Source: Gammaproteobacteria bacterium (GTDB lineage: Bacteria > Pseudomonadota > Gammaproteobacteria > Steroidobacterales > Woeseiaceae). Taken from it: a stretch of DNA of 64,000 nt. This document shows positions 32,687-40,847 of the stretch, piece by piece (position 1 is the stretch's first letter; every line of letters starts with the position of its first letter). Under the pieces are notes generated by a model. The model had not been told where the DNA came from and did no database searches. It saw only the letters and a program-made list of their open reading frames with translations. The DNA lies in assembly GCA_029863705.1 (NCBI GenBank), contig JAOTUU010000002.1:1-64000 (forward strand). The letters run 5' to 3'. The position numbers and the translations under genes were made by a program.

Positions 32687-32744
32687 CCACTATTCGTCTG
32701 CACTTAGCTCAGGTACATTCGTCACTACACCGGAGGGAAACGCC

Positions 32745-33413
32745 GTGACGCCCTTAATAGCCCCATCAATTCTTTCTGCAGACTTCGCCCGATTAGGTGA
32801 AGACGTTCAGGCTGTCCTCGATGCCGGAGCCGACATCGTTCATTTCGACGTCATGGACAACCATTTCGTACCCAATCTGACGATCGGTCCGCTAATTTGC
32901 GAGGCATTGCGCAAGCACGGCGTTGAAGCGCCAATCGATGTGCACCTGATGGTCGAGCCAGTCGACCGGATCATTCCGGACTTCGCGAAGGCCGGAGCGA
33001 GCTACATCACGTTTCACCCTGAAGCGAGCCGGCATATTGATCGGTCGCTGGCACTGATTCGGGAACAGGGCTGCAAAGCCGGGCTCGTTTTCAACCCGGC
33101 AACGCCGCTCGATTGCCTGAACTACGTCATCGACAAAGTCGATATGGTGCTGCTCATGTCGGTCAATCCCGGCTTTGGCGGGCAGAAGTTCATTCCGGCG
33201 GCACTCGACAAGCTGCGCGAGGTGCGCAAGATTATCGATCGGAGCGGCCTGGATATCCGTCTCGAGATCGACGGTGGTGTCAAAGTGGATAACATCGGCG
33301 AGATCGCTGCGGCGGGCGCGGACACTTTCGTGGCGGGCTCAGCTATTTTCGGCAGCGACGACTACGCCACGACGATTGCCGCGATGAAAGAGAATATCGC
33401 GAAGGCATCGTAG
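32745..33413 (+). CDS. rpe: Ribulose-phosphate 3-epimerase
   Basis: A 222-residue TIM-barrel enzyme of the pentose phosphate pathway. Motifs: [34 protein letters not shown] and [10 protein letters not shown]. The frame opens at 32598 inside djlA, but GTG at 32745 has a strong GGAGG seven bases upstream and gives the normal N-terminus. Its partner rpiA is in this window at 45939. It is convergent with crp. Confidence 0.95.
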   Translation: MTPLIAPSILSADFARLGEDVQAVLDAGADIVHFDVMDNHFVPNLTIGPLICEALRKHGVEAPIDVHLMVEPVDRIIPDFAKAGASYITFHPEASRHIDRSLALIREQGCKAGLVFNPATPLDCLNYVIDKVDMVLLMSVNPGFGGQKFIPAALDKLREVRKIIDRSGLDIRLEIDGGVKVDNIGEIAAAGADTFVAGSAIFGSDDYATTIAAMKENIAKAS

Positions 33414-33444
33414 CCGCGATCGCGGCCGCGGGCCGCTCCTACAG
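33414..33444. repeat. REP-like GC-rich palindromic element at the rpe/crp junction
   Basis: The 31-bp stretch between and across the rpe and crp stops, read on the minus strand, begins CTGTAGGAGCGGCC and continues with a CCGCGG/CCGCG palindrome, resembling the GTAGGAGCGG...CCGCGA repetitive extragenic palindromes of Pseudomonas and Xanthomonadales. It could also act as a bidirectional RNA hairpin for both genes. Only this copy was found in the window. Confidence 0.45.
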
Positions 33445-34092
33445 TTTGCGGTTGGGTCTCGCGCCGTAGACCACGATCGTCTTGCCGCTCGCCGTGACAA
33501 GTCCTTGTTCTTCGAGGACTTTCAACACTCGCCCTGCCATCTCGCGTGAGCAACCTACAAGGCGGCTCAATTCCTGACGACTGACCTTGATTTGCATGCC
33601 GTCCGGATGCGTCATTGCATCTGGCTCATTGCAAAGATCCATGATGGCGTGGGCGACACGGCCGGTGACGTCGACAAATGCGAGGTCCCCAAGTTTACGG
33701 TTCGTGCGATCGAGGCGAGTCGCCAGCTGTGTAGCAAGTTCGAAGACCAATCCAGGGCTCTCGCTGGCGATCTGGCGAAAACGCGGATAGGTCATCTCGG
33801 CAATTTCGCACTCGGTGCGAGTCCTGACCCAGGCGCTGCGGGTGGGCTGCTCATAAAAGAGCCCCATCTCACCGAAAAACTGGCCTTTGTTGAGGTAGGC
33901 AAGAACCATCTCATTGCCGTCTTCGTCTTCGATCATGACCTCGACTGATCCATCGACGATGTAATAGAGCACGTCAGGCAGATCGCCCGCATGGATCATT
34001 ACCGTTTTCGAAGGAACAGTCCGTACGCGGCAATAGCTCAGGAATCGATTTATCGCCGGTACATCGCTCAGGGTCTTGGCAGTCGTTTGCAT
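33439..34092 (-). CDS. crp: cAMP receptor protein (CRP/Vfr ortholog)
   Basis: A 217-residue Crp/Fnr-family regulator. The cyclic-nucleotide-binding domain contains FFGEMGLFYEQPTRSAWVRT, which keeps the CRP phosphate-binding cassette (Gly-Glu ... Arg-Ser-Ala). The recognition helix lies in SRQELSRLVGCSREMAGRVLK, very close to E. coli CRP, so the DNA site should be TGTGA-N6-TCACA. There are no N-terminal cysteines of the FNR type. A matching site exists at 24194-24209 in this window. Confidence 0.93.
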   Translation of the reverse strand: MQTTAKTLSDVPAINRFLSYCRVRTVPSKTVMIHAGDLPDVLYYIVDGSVEVMIEDEDGNEMVLAYLNKGQFFGEMGLFYEQPTRSAWVRTRTECEIAEMTYPRFRQIASESPGLVFELATQLATRLDRTNRKLGDLAFVDVTGRVAHAIMDLCNEPDAMTHPDGMQIKVSRQELSRLVGCSREMAGRVLKVLEEQGLVTASGKTIVVYGARPNRKL

Positions 34093-34175
34093 AGGTTGGT
34101 CCTCAACGCAGTTGCGGCCTTTCTTTTAATACAGTTCGCCCAGAAGGGCAAGCTAAGTCCGTGTTTCTATTGATT

Positions 34176-34820
34176 TCATACCCAATAGGCTGTTTTTGTC
34201 ATCACCTTTGCGGTGACTCGCATCAGATGGTGTACGGGGCCGGGCAATTCTGCGGCGCCCGCATCTTTAGCGTTTTCTCCGTGTTCCTGCTCTTCGTCTC
34301 GCATAGTTTCTACGATGGCGCGGCTCTTCACGTCCTCATCCGGCAGGGCGGCAAGGTGGCTGTCGAGATGCGCACAGACCTGGCGTTCCGTTTCGGCGAT
34401 AAAACCGAGGCTCCACTTGTCGCCCAACACGCCGCTGACGGCACCGATGGCGAATGCGCCGGCGTACCACAACGGGCTTAAGCGGCTTGGCGCTGCGTCA
34501 AGTTCTTGCAGGCGCTGCTCACACCAGGCGAGATGGTCGAATTCCTCGTCGGCGGCCTTTTGCATCTGATCTTCAATGGCCGGGTCCCGGGCAACGGTTG
34601 CGTGCCCCTGGTATAAGCCCTGGGCCGCAACTTCGCCTGCGTGGTTGACCCGCATGAGGCCGGCCGCGTGGGATTTCTGTTTGTTGCTCAGGTCGGCATC
34701 CGGTATATCAACTGCCGGGTTTTCGCGAGCGCGGAGCCCCGCTGGGGCAGCTACTGTGCGCAAGGCATTGTTGGCACCTGCCAGGAGCTTATCCAGTGGG
34801 GTCAGTTGTCTACCTTGCAT
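34176..34820 (-). CDS. coq7: Demethoxyubiquinone hydroxylase Coq7
   Basis: A 214-residue di-iron monooxygenase for ubiquinone synthesis. Iron ligands are visible in [27 protein letters not shown] and RDEEQEHG. The frame extends upstream to 34988, but ATG at 34820 ([17 protein letters not shown]) gives the standard N-terminus; the extra 56 codons cover the divergent ydiY promoter region. No good Shine-Dalgarno sequence precedes it. With ubiH and ubiI in this window it indicates aerobic Q8-type ubiquinone synthesis using Coq7 in place of UbiF. Confidence 0.94.
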   Translation of the reverse strand: MQGRQLTPLDKLLAGANNALRTVAAPAGLRARENPAVDIPDADLSNKQKSHAAGLMRVNHAGEVAAQGLYQGHATVARDPAIEDQMQKAADEEFDHLAWCEQRLQELDAAPSRLSPLWYAGAFAIGAVSGVLGDKWSLGFIAETERQVCAHLDSHLAALPDEDVKSRAIVETMRDEEQEHGENAKDAGAAELPGPVHHLMRVTAKVMTKTAYWV

Positions 34821-34826
34821 GCCCGG

Positions 34827-34862
34827 GAGTATAGCAATGCGGCGCGCTGTAACGGTATACTC
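34827..34862. promoter_or_regulatory. Divergent promoter region with inverted TATACT elements (coq7 / DUF481 gene)
   Basis: GAGTATA (34827-34833) and TATACTC (34856-34862) form a perfect 7-bp inverted repeat. The plus-strand TATACT suits a -10 for the DUF481 gene at 34891. The minus-strand TATACT would place the coq7 start of transcription 1-2 bases before its ATG. No good -35 is seen on either strand. Confidence 0.35.
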
Positions 34863-34890
34863 CGCGGCCACCAAAATACGGAGATGGACG

Positions 34891-35604
34891 ATGAGATTGC
34901 GAGACGTTGCCATAATGGCGCTATTGCTACTTGCGGCACCTTTTGCTGCAGCCCAGGAAGAAGCAAGCCCGTGGGCTGGAACAGCCAAGCTGGGCTATCT
35001 GGCGACATCGGGTAACACCGACAATTCGACCCTCAATGCGGGGTTCACTGTCAGCTACTCTGTCGATGACTGGAAGCACTCATTTGCGGCGGTTGCGATC
35101 GGCTCTGCGCAAGGCAACATAACTACTGCGGAGGCCTATGAGGCCGGCTGGAAGAGCGAGCGAAACCTCTCCGAGAAGAGCTTCGTGTTCGGCCAACTGG
35201 ACTGGCGCAAAGACCGCTTTAGTGGTTTTGCGACGCAGTTTTCCCAGACAGTCGGTTACGGCCGGCGATTCATCGATTCGGAAGTTCATAAACTTAATGG
35301 CGAAATTGGCGTCGGTGCGCGGCAATCGGAGCTCATAGACGGAACGGATGAGAGCGAGTCCATAATTCGCGCCGGCCTGGATTACAAGTGGCAACTGAGC
35401 GAGACAGCGGCATTTACCCAGGTTCTGACGGTCGAATCGGGCCAGGAGAACACCTACATGGAGTCGATAACCGCGCTTTCCGCCCAATTGGTCGGAAACC
35501 TGGCCTTCGTGGCTTCATATACGATCAAAAACAACTCGGATGTGTTGCCTTTAATCGAGAAGACGGATACCTACACGGCAATATCGCTGGAATATACATT
35601 TTGA
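34891..35604 (+). CDS. YdiY-family outer-membrane protein (DUF481)
   Basis: A 237-residue exported protein. Residues 1-22 are a signal peptide ending AAPFAAAQ, and the rest is rich in alternating beta strands ending in a C-terminal LEYTF, the usual outer-membrane beta-barrel terminus with final Phe. The early [15 protein letters not shown] segment is the DUF481/YdiY signature. ATG at 34891 has GGAG seven bases upstream; the longer open frame runs antisense through coq7. Function is unknown. Confidence 0.88.
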   Translation: MRLRDVAIMALLLLAAPFAAAQEEASPWAGTAKLGYLATSGNTDNSTLNAGFTVSYSVDDWKHSFAAVAIGSAQGNITTAEAYEAGWKSERNLSEKSFVFGQLDWRKDRFSGFATQFSQTVGYGRRFIDSEVHKLNGEIGVGARQSELIDGTDESESIIRAGLDYKWQLSETAAFTQVLTVESGQENTYMESITALSAQLVGNLAFVASYTIKNNSDVLPLIEKTDTYTAISLEYTF

Positions 35605-35636
35605 CACAGCTAAGCATTTGAAATGATTTGGAAAAA

Positions 35637-35664
35637 GGCGCCTCACGGTAGGCGCCCTTTTTTT
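35637..35664 (+). terminator. Rho-independent terminator after the DUF481 gene
   Basis: GGCGCCT, a 6-nt loop and AGGCGCC form a 7-bp GC-rich stem, followed by a run of seven T after one C. It ends the DUF481 transcript 32 bp after its stop. Confidence 0.85.
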
Positions 35665-35684
35665 GCTGAAATAGCCCGGATTGT

Positions 35685-35713
35685 TTGCATTGAGGCCTTC
35701 CCTCAAGTAGAAT
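35685..35713 (+). promoter_or_regulatory. Candidate sigma70 promoter of rplM-rpsI
   Basis: TTGCAT and TAGAAT are separated by exactly 17 bp and placed about 65 bp before rplM. The spacer holds a TTGAGG/CCTCAA inverted repeat (35690-35706). The leader between the promoter and rplM could hold the autoregulatory site known for L13 operons, but I cannot define it. Confidence 0.5.
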
Positions 35714-35779
35714 TTCGCGCCTTTCGACCCTCCGGCATTTCTGGGTCCGAATAACACTATTCCCGATGGAAAGAAGATA

Positions 35780-36214
35780 ATGAAGACGTTTTCTGCCAAA
35801 TCAGCAGAGGTTCGCCGCGACTGGTTCGTGGTCGATGCGACAGGCCAAACCCTGGGTCGCCTGTCGACCGAGATTGCTCGTCGCCTGCGTGGCAAGCACA
35901 AGCCTGAATACACGCCGCACGTGGATACGGGTGACTACATCGTCGTTGTGAACGCGGAAAAAATCCGCGTGACAGGCAACAAGATGAAGGACAAGATTTA
36001 CTACCGGCACACTGGCTACATTGGCAACCTGAAGTCGATAACGCTCGAAAAGTTGCTCGATGAGCATCCGGAGCGCGCCTTGCAGAACGCAGTCAAAGGC
36101 ATGATGCCGCGCGGATCTTTGGGCCGCCAAATGTACTCCAAGTTGAAAGTATTCAAGGGTCCTGAGCACGATCACACTGCTCAGCAGCCTATCCCACTAG
36201 AAGTGAACGTATAA
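35780..36214 (+). CDS. rplM: Ribosomal protein L13
   Basis: A 144-residue large-subunit protein with the family signature [20 protein letters not shown] and the N-terminal [19 protein letters not shown]. It is followed immediately by rpsI, with the rpsI ATG starting on the base after the L13 stop. This L13-S9 pair is near universal. Confidence 0.98.
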   Translation: MKTFSAKSAEVRRDWFVVDATGQTLGRLSTEIARRLRGKHKPEYTPHVDTGDYIVVVNAEKIRVTGNKMKDKIYYRHTGYIGNLKSITLEKLLDEHPERALQNAVKGMMPRGSLGRQMYSKLKVFKGPEHDHTAQQPIPLEVNV

Positions 36215-36607
36215 ATGAGTGACACAAGCTTTTACGGAACAGGCCGCCGCAAGACATCTACGGCGCGCGTTTTCATGCAGCCCGGGAACGGTTCAATCAC
36301 GATTAATAATCGGCCGCTGGACACGTTCTTTGGTCGCAAGACCGCACAGATGATCGTCAGGCAGCCGCTCGAATTGATGCAGCTGACGGACGCGTTTGAC
36401 GTCAAGGTTACGGTCAAGGGCGGTGGCACGACAGGACAGGCTGGCGCGATTCGCCACGGCCTAACCCGTGCACTGATGCAATACGACGAATCCTTGCGAC
36501 CTGCATTGCGCAAAGCTGGCTTTGTTACGCGCGACGCACGTGAAGTCGAGCGTAAGAAGGTTGGTCTTCGCAAAGCACGCCGCGCCACGCAGTACTCCAA
36601 GCGCTAA
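36215..36607 (+). CDS. rpsI: Ribosomal protein S9
   Basis: A 130-residue small-subunit protein. [21 protein letters not shown] at the N-terminus, [19 protein letters not shown] in the middle, and the C-terminal ATQYSKR, whose last Arg contacts P-site tRNA, are all present. A tRNA-Gln gene follows 23 bp later, before a terminator, so they may share a transcript. Confidence 0.98.
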   Translation: MSDTSFYGTGRRKTSTARVFMQPGNGSITINNRPLDTFFGRKTAQMIVRQPLELMQLTDAFDVKVTVKGGGTTGQAGAIRHGLTRALMQYDESLRPALRKAGFVTRDAREVERKKVGLRKARRATQYSKR

Positions 36608-36630
36608 GCAGGAGCTGCGGCCCCGACATT

Positions 36631-36704
36631 TGGGGGATCGTCTAGCGGTAGGACTGCGGACTCTGACTCCGCCAACCCAGGTTCGAATCCTGGTCCCCCA
36701 GCCA
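36631..36704 (+). tRNA. glnX: tRNA-Gln (anticodon CTG)
   Basis: A full cloverleaf with encoded CCA. Acceptor TGGGGGA pairs with TCCCCCA, discriminator G, D stem GTC/GAC, anticodon stem GCGGA/TCCGC with loop CTCTGAC giving anticodon CTG (36663-36665), and T arm CAGG-TTCGAAT-CCTG. The unpaired first-position-like T1-A72 end is typical for tRNA-Gln. It reads CAG codons. Confidence 0.95.
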
Positions 36705-36714
36705 AAAAACAGAT

Positions 36715-36737
36715 GCCCCCGAAAGGGGGCTTTTTTT
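36715..36737 (+). terminator. Rho-independent terminator after tRNA-Gln
   Basis: GCCCCC-GAAA-GGGGGC is a 6-bp stem with a tetraloop, followed by seven T, 10 bp after the tRNA CCA end. It likely ends the rplM-rpsI-tRNA transcript. Confidence 0.9.
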
Positions 36738-36815
36738 GTACGGGACATCTTTGTAACGGATGTACAATGTCGCCGAGTATTATTTTCAGGTTAACAGCGG
36801 ATACAGGCGACCAAT

Positions 36816-37394
36816 ATGATTCGTGATGCCAAATTCTGGATATCGATGGCAGTGTTCCAGGTTTTCTTCGGTTTTGCGGTGTTTGCGATTACCCGGGATT
36901 ATTATGCAGCCGACACGCATGAAGTCATCTCTCAGTCGCGGCCGGTGGCTGTCCAGTCAGGCCCGGCTTGGCCAAATGCCATCACGGCAGCCGAAATCGA
37001 TCGACTCAGTTTGCCGGCACTCGGCGACCTGGCCCCGCAGGATCCCGTCGAAATATATCGACAGGCGAACGAGTTTTTTGCCAACAAGCGCTACGAAAAA
37101 GCAGCGGAATATTATGAACAGCTGCTGGCATTTAGGCCAAACGATGCGGAAATCCATAATAACCTGGGTATAACTTTGCACTATCTCGGCAGATCTGATG
37201 AGGCACTTGAACGACTCAACAAAGGCATCACGGTCGACCCGGAGCACCAGAGATCCTGGCTGACACTGGGATTCGTCAACAGCCAGTTGGGCAACACCGG
37301 GCAAGCTCGCTCGGCTCTGACAAATGCCACGCAGATTGGGACCAATGAATCGATCCGGCAGTCCGCTTTTGAAATGCTGGAAAGTCTCCCGTAA
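36816..37394 (+). CDS. Membrane-anchored TPR protein
   Basis: A 192-residue protein with one N-terminal hydrophobic helix (about 8-27) and a linker, then about three tetratricopeptide repeats (residues 78-185, with YEKAAEYYEQLLAFRPNDAEIHNNLG as the clearest). The TPRs probably face the periplasm. It ends exactly where the next gene begins (37395), so the two are likely translated together. The partner proteins are unknown. Confidence 0.8.
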   Translation: MIRDAKFWISMAVFQVFFGFAVFAITRDYYAADTHEVISQSRPVAVQSGPAWPNAITAAEIDRLSLPALGDLAPQDPVEIYRQANEFFANKRYEKAAEYYEQLLAFRPNDAEIHNNLGITLHYLGRSDEALERLNKGITVDPEHQRSWLTLGFVNSQLGNTGQARSALTNATQIGTNESIRQSAFEMLESLP

Positions 37395-39164
37395 ATGGCC
37401 ATGGTTTCGCAGTTGTTCAAAGAGTTGCGCCGCCGCGGTGTGCTGGGAACTGCAGCGATTTACGTGGTCGCCGTCTGGGTTATCGTGCAGGTCGCCAGCG
37501 AGACCTTTCCTGCGTTCAACATTCCTGATTATGCGATTCGTTACGTCTGGTTTGGTGCCATAGCCGGCTCTCCTCTGGCCCTGATCGTCGGATGGATGTA
37601 CGACATTTCCTCACGAGGAATCAGCCGAACGTCTCGTGCAGGAAGCTGTGAAGATGAAGAAACGCCTCTGACCCGTTTCGATTTCATAGTGTTGTCAGGC
37701 ATAGCCGCTGTGGCCATTGGAATTGTCATCACTCTGCTCGGCGAAATTGTGGTGCTCGAGGAGCCGGGTCGTTTGCAAACGACAGTCAGAGATGTTGACC
37801 CAAACTCAGTGGCGATATTGCCGCTGGATAACTTCACCGGTGATCCGGACCAGGAGTATTTTGTCGCGGGCCTTCATGAGGCTCTTACCGCTGGCCTTAC
37901 GAGCATCAGCGCGCTCAAGGTCATCTCGAGGACATCGGCCAGCGTATTTGCCGGTTCGGACAAAACTCTGCCTGAAATCGGCCTCGAGCTAGGTGTCGCC
38001 AATATCATTGAAGGTTCGGTGTTTCGTAGCGGAGATCGTGTCAGAGTCACCGTGCAGTTGATTAATGCGCAGACCGACGAGCACTTGTGGGCTGAGAACT
38101 ATGAACGAGAGTTAGTCGACATGCTGGCTCTGCACGGGGAAGTAGCACGCGCGATTGCCCGGCAAATTCAGGTTGCGCTGACCCCGGGGGAAGAATTGCG
38201 GTTGAGCGATACAAGAGAAGTAGACCCGGCCATCTACCAGCAGTATCTCAAGGGTATGTATTTCCTCAAGCAATACACGCCTGACAGCATTGAGAAAGGC
38301 TTGCCTTACCTGCACCAGGCGGTGGAACTTGATCCTGCAAATGCTCGGGCCTATGCCGGGCTCGCGCTAGGCTACAACACCATAGGACACGGTATCGGTC
38401 GTGACGCCTTTCCGAAGGCACTGGCCGCTGCTCGTCAGGCTCTGGCGATCGACGAATATTCGGGCGAAGCCTGGGCTGCCCTGGCGGAAGCACAGCTCTA
38501 CTATGACTATGATTGGGCGGGGTCCGATCGTTCATTCAAACGGGCGTTGCAATTAGCTCCCAGCCTGGATCACGCTCACGCTCACTATGCCTATTTGCTT
38601 GCTTTGCTCGGCCGCTGGGATGAGGTGTTCATTCACGCTGAACGAGCCAGCGAACTGAGTCCACTCGACCCCACCTGGCCGTTTTTTGCTGGTTGGCTAT
38701 ATATGGTTCGGCAAGATTTCGGCAGAGCCGAAGAGCTCATGCTGGAATCGCTGGAGCTCTCCCCTGGATTTCCGTTCGGGTTATACGGACTCGGGGACGT
38801 GTACAAAATGCAGGGGCGCATTGAAGAGGCCGTTGCTATTCAGGAAAAGATACCAGTCGGTAATCCGGTGAGAAACTGGGCTCTCGGCCCGACCTATGCC
38901 TTAGCCGGTCGCGAGGCAGATGCCCTGCTAGCTGCCGCTACAATGGCTGTGGATCCGGGCCCCAAGGACAGGATGTTTTTGGCTTTTACGTACACCGCCC
39001 TCGGAGATTTCGATGCGGCTATGAGGTGGTTCGAAATCGCCTTCGAAACTCGTACAGACTGGCTGCCATGGATCGTGCTGGATCAATCCTATGGTGGTGT
39101 ACTGGGAGATATTCGAGATGATCCCCGCTTCCAGTCCTTGATCGAGAGGCTCGATCTGCCGTAA
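37395..39164 (+). CDS. Membrane protein with TolB/FlgO-like domain and TPR repeats
   Basis: A 589-residue protein. Three hydrophobic segments (about 17-37, 48-67, 95-117) are followed by a TolB-like/FlgO-type domain (138-265; SVAILPLDNFTGDPDQEYF, VARAIARQIQVAL) and TPR-type repeats (about 275-570; LDPANARAYAGLALGY). Related proteins often carry an OmpR-type winged helix or an adenylate-cyclase domain at the N-terminus; here there are only membrane segments. GRLQTTVRDVDPN marks the domain boundary. Function is unknown. Confidence 0.8.
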   Translation: MAMVSQLFKELRRRGVLGTAAIYVVAVWVIVQVASETFPAFNIPDYAIRYVWFGAIAGSPLALIVGWMYDISSRGISRTSRAGSCEDEETPLTRFDFIVLSGIAAVAIGIVITLLGEIVVLEEPGRLQTTVRDVDPNSVAILPLDNFTGDPDQEYFVAGLHEALTAGLTSISALKVISRTSASVFAGSDKTLPEIGLELGVANIIEGSVFRSGDRVRVTVQLINAQTDEHLWAENYERELVDMLALHGEVARAIARQIQVALTPGEELRLSDTREVDPAIYQQYLKGMYFLKQYTPDSIEKGLPYLHQAVELDPANARAYAGLALGYNTIGHGIGRDAFPKALAAARQALAIDEYSGEAWAALAEAQLYYDYDWAGSDRSFKRALQLAPSLDHAHAHYAYLLALLGRWDEVFIHAERASELSPLDPTWPFFAGWLYMVRQDFGRAEELMLESLELSPGFPFGLYGLGDVYKMQGRIEEAVAIQEKIPVGNPVRNWALGPTYALAGREADALLAAATMAVDPGPKDRMFLAFTYTALGDFDAAMRWFEIAFETRTDWLPWIVLDQSYGGVLGDIRDDPRFQSLIERLDLP

Positions 39165-39189
39165 GCGATTTATCTGGCCGGCAGAGGCA

Positions 39190-39837
39190 TTATCGTTGTG
39201 CTGCGATTATGTGGCCACGAATCCTTGCCGCTACATTGCCATTTCCAAAACGATCCGCAATTGTGGCGGCGGCACGTTCGGTGACGTGCTCAAGATGATC
39301 CGCGTCGCGCTGTTCGATTTCATTGCGCAGGGGTGTGCCTTGGCAATATGCCACAGCAGGATCGCGGGGAGATGGTGCGGAGCTAATCGCGTCCAGTGAC
39401 TCGTAGCTCATGTCGGCGAATTCGTTCGTTTCAATACGATCCCACACATTGAAAATCAGTGTGCCGCCGGGCTTAAGCACACGATAAGCTTCAACATATC
39501 CAGAAAATCTGTCTGGATAAAACATGACAGCAAACTGGCACACAACGACGTCGAACAACTCATCCTCCTCAAATGGGAGTGCCATGGCGTCGGCCTGGCG
39601 CCACGTAAGCCGTGGATCTGGCGCTTGCTTGCTGGCGGCATGGTCAAGCATGGGCTGATAGAGATCGGTGATGGTATATCGAGCGTCAGGCGATATGGTC
39701 GACACCAGGGCACGCGGTGCGACACCGCTACCGGCAGCTGTTTCCAAGACTGACGCCGGGTCAAGTGCTCCTACTCACTCGGTCAAATCTTGCGCATACG
39801 TCTCGAAAATTAACGGCACCAGGCAGGTGTCGTAAAT
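39190..39837 (-). pseudogene. Decayed class I SAM-dependent methyltransferase
   Basis: The minus strand reads clear methyltransferase sequence (VLETAAGSGVAPRAL, YTITDLYQPMLD, WRQADAMALPFE, RVLKPGGTLIFNVWDRIETNEFAD), but it is broken. Upstream in the same frame, family-like residues DTCLVPLIFETYAQDLTE are cut off by a TGA at 39775-39777 and a TAA at 39838-39840, and after ADMSYESLDAIS the protein jumps to SSPRDPAVAYCQGT-like sequence (APSPRDPAVAYCQGTPLRNE), so about 50 residues of the usual fold appear deleted. The segment from 39747 could still be translated from TTG, but a functional enzyme is unlikely. Confidence 0.75.
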
Positions 39838-39840
39838 TTA

Positions 39841-39954
39841 AGGAATTGATCCGACGAAGTCCTTATCGTGCTCTGTCACTTTGGTGCTCTCCCTTGGCGT
39901 CGAGCCCGGTACAACAAAAATATCCCAAAAGGGGTCCGACTCGCTGTGATCCGG
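39841..39954. other. Intergenic remnant between methyltransferase pseudogene and hemerythrin
   Basis: I see no gene, RNA or clear terminator in these 114 bases. They probably include the eroded N-terminal part of the methyltransferase gene. Confidence 0.4.
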
Positions 39955-40347
39955 CTAGTGATGCTCTCGATGTAATTTTGCGTCATGCGTTCGGAAGTGA
40001 TCGCCGAACCAGCGCTCGAGGTCGGTGGAAAGCCGCGCTTCATCGTATTCGCCGTCGTCTTCAACCTCATCCATGATGTCGCGAAGTTCGTCGAGCAATG
40101 TCTCATGGTCTTGTTTGTGCTCGAGGAACTCAGGGTAGAGTGATGCACGCATCATTTTTTCTTCGAGCGCGAAGTGAGAAGCAATCTGAGCGAAGATTTC
40201 GCCGAGTGATTCGATGACTGCATCGCGGCCTGCGCCGGGTCGAGTGGAACCGTGCAGGCTGTTTATCAGTTCTATCAGCTCTCTGTGTTCGAAATCGACT
40301 TCGGCAACACCGACGCTGAATTCTTCTTTCCAGGTGATCAGGCTCAT
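39955..40347 (-). CDS. Bacteriohemerythrin
   Basis: A 130-residue single-domain hemerythrin, an O2- or NO-binding non-heme di-iron protein. Ligand motifs are visible in order: HRELIELINSLH, HFALEEKMM, HKQDHETLLDEL and HFRTHDAKLH. ATG at 40347 overlaps the stop of the upstream membrane-protein gene by 4 bp, so it is translationally coupled to the heme-copper/cytochrome b cluster. A role in O2 or NO supply, buffering or sensing for that respiratory cluster is inference. Confidence 0.92.
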   Translation of the reverse strand: MSLITWKEEFSVGVAEVDFEHRELIELINSLHGSTRPGAGRDAVIESLGEIFAQIASHFALEEKMMRASLYPEFLEHKQDHETLLDELRDIMDEVEDDGEYDEARLSTDLERWFGDHFRTHDAKLHREHH

Positions 40348-40847
40348 CGAATACTGAAGCCCCCTTTCTCGGGTTTGAACGTGATTGTACGATAACGTCC
40401 GGCGGCGAAGGTAACGTCTTCTTCGTAAACGTAGTCCCATCCGTCGGTACGTGCCGTATACCGGATTCGTGTGTTAATGCGATGTTCGCCCGGTGGTAGA
40501 TCAAAGCGCTCATACACGGACGACAAGCCATCGCCCCACAGCCCGGATGGCAGTGCTTCAATGCGCAAGGCCGTATTGCCATCGACATCAAGTTCAAAAA
40601 TTAATGGCAGGCGCTGCCGCTCGCAAAGCACAGAACGTCGCATATTCGGCGCGAGTTCAGCGATTTGCTGCGGTGTCAGTTTTATACAAGGTTCGACGTG
40701 GTTGGTCGCGTGACTCAGAGAGACCTTCACGACGGCCATGTCAGGCGACGCGTAGTGGTAGCGGGGCCAAAAGGAAAGGTAACCGACCACGTACGCAAAT
40801 CCTGCGTACAGGGCGATCTGCAGAGCTGCTCGGGCGACGTTACGCAT
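40344..40847 (-). CDS. Uncharacterised membrane-anchored protein of the heme-copper cluster
   Basis: A 167-residue protein with one N-terminal helix (about 8-26) and a mostly beta periplasmic part containing two Cys (in VEPCIKL and SVLCERQRLP) that could form a disulfide. I do not recognise a family. It overlaps the cytochrome b fusion gene upstream by 8 bp and hemerythrin downstream by 4 bp, so it belongs to the same operon. A conserved role as accessory to that complex is likely but unproven. Confidence 0.75.
   Translation of the reverse strand: MRNVARAALQIALYAGFAYVVGYLSFWPRYHYASPDMAVVKVSLSHATNHVEPCIKLTPQQIAELAPNMRRSVLCERQRLPLIFELDVDGNTALRIEALPSGLWGDGLSSVYERFDLPPGEHRINTRIRYTARTDGWDYVYEEDVTFAAGRYRTITFKPEKGGFSIR

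Noticed and set aside
34821-34988. N-terminal extension of coq7
   Set aside because: It overlaps the divergent promoter and the DUF481 gene and is absent from the family.
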